This document shows, in pieces, positions 60,305-64,000 of a stretch of DNA of 64,000 nt. The stretch's first letter is position 1. Each line of letters starts with the position of its first letter. The DNA is taken from NCBI RefSeq assembly GCF_003382685.1, contig NZ_QLVG01000031.1, positions 1-64,000 of the forward strand, written 5' to 3'. The notes under the pieces are model-generated. The model was given only the letters and a program-made list of their open reading frames with translations. It made no database searches and was not told where the DNA came from. Source of the stretch: Halorussus litoreus (lineage in GTDB: Archaea > Halobacteriota > Halobacteria > Halobacteriales > Haladaptataceae). The translations under genes were made by a program, and so were the position numbers.

Positions 60305-61717
60305 TCACTCGCCGACCTTCCGCACCCGACTCACGGCGCGCGACACGCCGTTCCGAATCCGCTCGCGCTGGTACACCGCCTCGCCGAGTCCCCACGCGAC
60401 CAACAGGATGCCGCCGAAGATGGCGCTCAGGAACTCCCAGCCGGTCATCCACACCGGGCGGATCCACGGGGTGACGTGGGCCCACGTGCGGGCGAACGAC
60501 TCGGCCTGTCCGGCGACCGGCGTCCCCTCGAACGTCTCGACCAGCCAGAACGAGACGCCCTCGCTGTCCGAGACCGAGAGGCCGCTGCCGCTCAGGTCGT
60601 AGTTTCCGGACGCGTTCACGTCCGCGATGGTCGGCCCGCCGGGTTCGTCGCCGAGCTGGACGCGCTCGACGTCGTAGGGGGCCCACGGCGCGTGGAACTC
60701 CCAGACGATCTCGCCCTCCGGCGTGGTCTCGAACACGCGCTGGTTCATCGTGTCCACGACCAGGGTGTTGCCGTTCGGCAGCCGGTCGGCGTCGCGGGGC
60801 CAGCTCATTCCCGCCGAGCCGAGGTTCCACGTCCTGTTCCACTCGCCGTCCTCGCCGCCCTCACGCTCGTACTCCACGATGCGGTCGTTCTCGCTGTCGG
60901 CGACGAGCACGGTCGGGTTGCCCTCGTCACTCTCCATGTACATCGGATTGTGCTGCTCGTAGAGGGTGTCGTAGTCGCCGTCCGAGCCCAGTTGCATGTC
61001 GATCTCGTTCGTCGAGCGGTTCACGACGACGACCTGATCGAAGTTGCGCGGCGACACCAGATACTCGCCGTCGCCGATTTTGTCGATGTCGTTGACGTGG
61101 GTCCAGTCGTTCTCGGGCCCGCCCACGCTTCGGGGGTAGTGGTTCTCGAAGTGCCACTCCCAGACGATCTCGCTCTCGCCCCTGTCGTAGACGAAGATGC
61201 GGTCGCCCTTGTTCGACTCGCGCATGTTAGCGACCAGCAGCTGGTCGCCGTTGACGAGGTCCACGTCGTGAGTGTCGTGGATGTCGAGGCGCTCGGTCCA
61301 CACCCGCTCTTGGGTGTCGGGGTCGAGTTCGTACACCAGCGTCTCGCCCTCCGCGGTCGCGGTCACGAGCAGGTGCCCGTTCTCCAGCGGGTCCACGTCG
61401 TAGAACCACGTCGCGTCGAATCCGGAGCCGTTGTGGACCCACTCGACCTCTCCGCGCGGGCCGACAGCGACGAGGCGAGCGGGCTTGTTCTCGTTGGCCA
61501 TCCCCTGGAAGTGGAACCCTTGGATGGAGATGATGGTCGTCCCGTCCGCGGGCTCGTCGACCGACGCCCGGAGGTTGGTCGGGTCCTCAGTCGTGGTGAC
61601 GTACCCCACACCGGAGATGGTCGCGGGCGCGACCAGCGCCAGACAGAGGAGGGCGACGACGCCGCGGACGAACCACCTGCGGGGGAGCGAACGAATCGGA
61701 GTCACGTTCGGTTCCAC
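60305..61717 (-). CDS. arylsulfotransferase (ASST)-family membrane-anchored protein
   Basis: Protein of 470 aa. N-terminal TM/signal anchor (GVVALLCLALVAPATISG), then a beta-propeller with repeats such as NGHLLVTATAEGETLVYELD and ENDWTHVNDIDKIGDGEYLV, and RNFDQVVVVNRST plus HNPMYMESDEGNPTVLVADS, all as in the haloarchaeal ASST family. A C-terminal TM (FLSAIFGGILLVAWGLGEAV) and a basic tail anchor it. Propeller faces outside. Possibly sulfate transfer or a binding-only role; catalytic His is not clear to me. Confidence 0.8.
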   Translation of the reverse strand: MEPNVTPIRSLPRRWFVRGVVALLCLALVAPATISGVGYVTTTEDPTNLRASVDEPADGTTIISIQGFHFQGMANENKPARLVAVGPRGEVEWVHNGSGFDATWFYDVDPLENGHLLVTATAEGETLVYELDPDTQERVWTERLDIHDTHDVDLVNGDQLLVANMRESNKGDRIFVYDRGESEIVWEWHFENHYPRSVGGPENDWTHVNDIDKIGDGEYLVSPRNFDQVVVVNRSTNEIDMQLGSDGDYDTLYEQHNPMYMESDEGNPTVLVADSENDRIVEYEREGGEDGEWNRTWNLGSAGMSWPRDADRLPNGNTLVVDTMNQRVFETTPEGEIVWEFHAPWAPYDVERVQLGDEPGGPTIADVNASGNYDLSGSGLSVSDSEGVSFWLVETFEGTPVAGQAESFARTWAHVTPWIRPVWMTGWEFLSAIFGGILLVAWGLGEAVYQRERIRNGVSRAVSRVRKVGE

Positions 61718-61779
61718 GCGGGGGAGGGGGATTAAAATTGGTGGGACAGTTCGTGCTCAGACCGGTAGATGGCTCCGAA

Positions 61780-62073
61780 TCAGACCGGCAGCCGGTCCGC
61801 GAACGACTCGGCTTCCGCCTCGGTCACGCCGTAGCCGGTCACGCGTCGCCCGTTGCGGGTAAAGGAGGTGTACTCGGGCGACATCACGCCGACGACCTTC
61901 GAGACGGGGATGGAGACGTAGTCGTACTCGTCGGTCGCCACCTGGTCGAAGCCGACCACCCAGTCCCAGTCCTCGATGACGAACGCGGCGTCGACCTGCG
62001 TCGCCTCCTCGTCGGCGTAGTAGATCTTCGCGATGGGGTCGGCGTCGCTCGGGTAGCTCTCTGTATCGCTCAT
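61780..62073 (-). CDS. small haloarchaeal protein of unknown function
   Basis: Protein of 97 aa, acidic, alpha/beta: IAKIYYADEEATQVDAAFVI, EDWDWVVGFDQVATDEYDYV, SIPVSKVVGVMSPEYTSF. The aromatic-rich centre and VTGYGVTEAEAESFADRL end give a compact domain. No family name recalled. Starts at ATG 62073. Confidence 0.6.
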   Translation of the reverse strand: MSDTESYPSDADPIAKIYYADEEATQVDAAFVIEDWDWVVGFDQVATDEYDYVSIPVSKVVGVMSPEYTSFTRNGRRVTGYGVTEAEAESFADRLPV

Positions 62074-62192
62074 TGTCGAACAGACTATCGACAAGTGACG
62101 TAATAACTGTTTCCGAAGCGAGACAGAGACACGCACGTAGCGAAAGAGCGACACGAGCTGCGCCTCGCTTCCAAAACCGGAAGACGGCCCGA

Positions 62193-63665
62193 TTAGACGG
62201 CTCCCTGAAGGATGCCGCCCGTGCGGACGAAGAAGTAGAGGACGAACAGCGCCGCGAGCACCCAGTGGCCGAGGCGCGTGTCGTCGAGTTCGCCCGCGGC
62301 GAGCTTGACGACGGGGTACGAGACGATTCCCGCGGCGATGCCGTACGCGATTGAGAAGGTGAAGGGCATCACGAAGATGGTGAGGCCAGCTGGGATGGCG
62401 TAGGTGAGGTCGTTCCACGCGATCTCGGCGACGTTCGACAGCATGATGATGCCGACCACGACGAGCGCGAGGTGGGAGGCGTAGGATGGGACCGCGACCG
62501 CCAGCGGGACGAGCGCGAGCGAGGCCAGAAAGAGCAGCGCGACCACCAGCGCGGTCATGCCCGTCCGGCCGCCCTCGTCGACGCCCGTCGCGGACTCCAC
62601 GAAGGTCGTCACGGTCGAGGTACCGAGTATCCCGCCGATGGTGGTACCAATCGCGTCGGCCATCAGTGGCTTCTCGATCTCGGGGAGGTTGCCCTCCTCG
62701 TCGAGGAACCCGGCGGCCTGCGAGACGCCGGTGAGCGACCCGGCAGTGTCGAAGAAGTCGACGAAGAAGAACGTGAACACGACGAGCGCGAACGAGAACG
62801 CCTCGATGTTCGCCAGTCCGTCGAGGAACGCGCCAGCCAGCGGCGCGATGTTGTAGCTCGCGGCGTCGTAGGTGATCGGCGCATTCGGCGCGAGCGCCAC
62901 GTCGAGGAGGTTGACCCCCATCTCCTCCAGCGCGGGTGAGTCGGCGGGGTACGCCGAGTAGCCCAGTGCGGACGCGGCGTAGCCCAGCAGCGAGGTGAGG
63001 ACGATGCCAGCGATGATGGAGCCGCGGACGCCGCGGGCGTAGAGTGCGAGCGTCAGGAACAGGCCGAGGACCGAGACGACGGCCACGGGGTCGGACGCGA
63101 ACACCGGGTTGAACGTGACGAACGTCGCACCGTCGCCCGCGACGACCCGCATCTCCTCCAGTCCGATGATGGCGAGGAACAGGCCGATGCCCGCGCCGAC
63201 CGCGAGTTTGACCGGTTCGGGGAACAGCCGGATGATGTACTTTCGCGCGCCGATGGCGGTGAGCGCCATGAAGACGATGCCCTCCACGACGACCGCGGCG
63301 AGCGCGACCTGCCACTCGATGCCGAGGCCGAGGACCACGGTGAACGCGAAGAAAGCGTTGAGCCCGAGTCCGGGCGCTTGCGCGAACGGTCTGTTGGCGT
63401 ACAGCGCCATCACCAGCGTCGCGGTAGCGGCCGAGATGAGAGTGACGACCGCGATCATCTGGAAGGTTCGCTCGGGGCTGACGCCGTCCAACTGGATGGC
63501 CGCCGAGAGGATCTCCGGGTTGACCACGACGATGTAGCTCATCGTCAGGAACGTGGTCACGCCCGCGAGAATCTCCGTCCGTAAGTCTGTGCCGTGCTCG
63601 TCGAAGCCGAAGTACCCCGCGAGTCCGCCCGCGGAGTCTCCGCCGCTGGGGTCCTCAGTTCCCAT
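62193..63665 (-). CDS. NCS2-family purine/pyrimidine permease (AzgA-like)
   Basis: Membrane permease of 490 aa with 12-14 TM segments. GVTTFLTMSYIVVVNPEIL and PFAQAPGLGLNAFFAFTVV near the N-terminus, FVDFFDTAGSLTGVSQAAGF and TVTTFVESATGVDEGGRTG later are the hallmarks of the AzgA/GhxP subgroup for hypoxanthine, guanine or adenine uptake. H+ symport. Full length. Upstream TTAAGTAC is a weak TATA. Confidence 0.92.
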   Translation of the reverse strand: MGTEDPSGGDSAGGLAGYFGFDEHGTDLRTEILAGVTTFLTMSYIVVVNPEILSAAIQLDGVSPERTFQMIAVVTLISAATATLVMALYANRPFAQAPGLGLNAFFAFTVVLGLGIEWQVALAAVVVEGIVFMALTAIGARKYIIRLFPEPVKLAVGAGIGLFLAIIGLEEMRVVAGDGATFVTFNPVFASDPVAVVSVLGLFLTLALYARGVRGSIIAGIVLTSLLGYAASALGYSAYPADSPALEEMGVNLLDVALAPNAPITYDAASYNIAPLAGAFLDGLANIEAFSFALVVFTFFFVDFFDTAGSLTGVSQAAGFLDEEGNLPEIEKPLMADAIGTTIGGILGTSTVTTFVESATGVDEGGRTGMTALVVALLFLASLALVPLAVAVPSYASHLALVVVGIIMLSNVAEIAWNDLTYAIPAGLTIFVMPFTFSIAYGIAAGIVSYPVVKLAAGELDDTRLGHWVLAALFVLYFFVRTGGILQGAV

Positions 63666-63926
63666 GATACACGAACGGGCATACTCACCAAACCGTACTT
63701 AATGGTTCTCATCGAATTCGAGCAGATATGCACAAAAGTGCGTACCTACGCCGGATATGGCCGAAAATTAGACGCATTTTCTGCATAGTCGTGTCTAGCT
63801 TCCGGTCGATTGCCATCCGGGCGTCTGCGCGCAATCCCTTCTCGAAACTCCCGCAGATACTAACCAAAGATTCTAGAAGAAAATTTTAACTTTATTCAAA
63901 TAAAAATATCTGCCGCGCCTCTAACG
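63666..63926. other. AT-rich divergent promoter region
   Basis: 261 bp between the NCS2 gene and the partial last gene. The right half is AT-rich, with TTTTAACTTTATTCAAATAA (63885-63904) and AAAAATATC (63902-63910) offering a TATA box about 22-25 nt before the GTG at 63927. No other gene seen. Confidence 0.5.
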
Positions 63927-64000
63927 GTGCGTGACAACAACGTGCGCAACTCGATCAGAATCCTACTCGCGGTGACGGTCGTGGTATCGATACTGTCGCT
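63927..64000 (+). CDS. start of a membrane or secreted protein, cut by the window end
   Basis: GTG at 63927 opens RDNNVRNSIRILLAVTVVV and continues hydrophobic to the window edge: a basic N-region and a TM or signal helix. Start supported by the AT-rich promoter just upstream; a second GTG at 63942 is also possible. Identity cannot be told from 24 codons. Confidence 0.5.
   Translation, partial: MRDNNVRNSIRILLAVTVVVSILS

Overview
The window is chromosomal DNA of a haloarchaeon (class Halobacteria; genus not determined). The evidence is high GC with strongly acidic proteins, haloarchaea-restricted families (HalOD1 output domains, DUF7504-like and Cmi4-like proteins), archaeal TiaS, Tat signals and Tat lipoboxes, a PGF-CTERM-like surface anchor, and many genes whose start codon lies about 25-30 nt below a TATA box, as expected for leaderless archaeal transcripts. 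No rRNA, tRNA, CRISPR array or intact insertion sequence was recognised.

Layout. 0-7.5 kb: zinc-ribbon protein, a triple-repeat lipoprotein, flippase-like membrane protein, a sulfatase broken by a 1-nt frameshift, NifU-like protein, a winged-helix regulator/membrane pair, and a CBS-HEPN fusion. 7.6-12 kb: a drug-efflux module (TetR, MATE exporter, a polyprenyl-synthetase-like protein without catalytic motifs, a zinc-ribbon membrane protein and a divergent HalOD1 gene) with two matching pseudo-palindromic operator candidates. 13.8-17.1 kb: a tight four-gene run of CDF metal exporter, two SpoIIAA-like paralogues and a metal-dependent amidohydrolase, closed by a 46-bp perfect palindrome. 17.4-18.9 kb: DHH-family nuclease. 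19.2-26.5 kb: early tetrapyrrole genes (hemD, hemC, hemL, hemB), interrupted by a toxin-antitoxin pair with its own operator, a long poly-C tract and a scrambled amt-glnK relic. 27.7-32.2 kb: an Hdr-like iron-sulfur membrane protein and a biotin ECF transporter (ecfT, ecfA, bioY). 32.3-42.0 kb: mostly housekeeping genes, including a Cas4-like protein that seems to have lost its nuclease residues and whose TATA box sits inside a perfect inverted repeat, a glutaredoxin/cysteine-free peroxiredoxin/Sua5 operon, a CNNM/CBS protein, phosphate permease, upp and a universal stress protein.

42.2-49.9 kb is the most unusual part. Two DUF7504-like paralogues face outward and share near-identical 3' ends in inverted orientation. 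They enclose a CHAT-protease-like gene whose 3' end is AT-rich and seems foreign, an intact MFS exporter, an MFS relic, genes of unknown function and decayed coding sequence. The geometry would allow inversion of about 7 kb by homologous recombination.

50-64 kb: AspA/AstE-like hydrolase, threonine-synthase-like enzyme and NUDIX hydrolase in an operon; TiaS; an archaeal HTH regulator; a PQQ-dehydrogenase-like protein with no signal peptide, encoded 4 nt after a Tat-signal protein and facing a cupredoxin; a glutaredoxin; an arylsulfotransferase-like membrane protein; an NCS2 permease; and the first codons of a gene that runs off the window. All family names come from reading translated sequence by eye. 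DUF numbers are recollections that need a Pfam/InterPro check.
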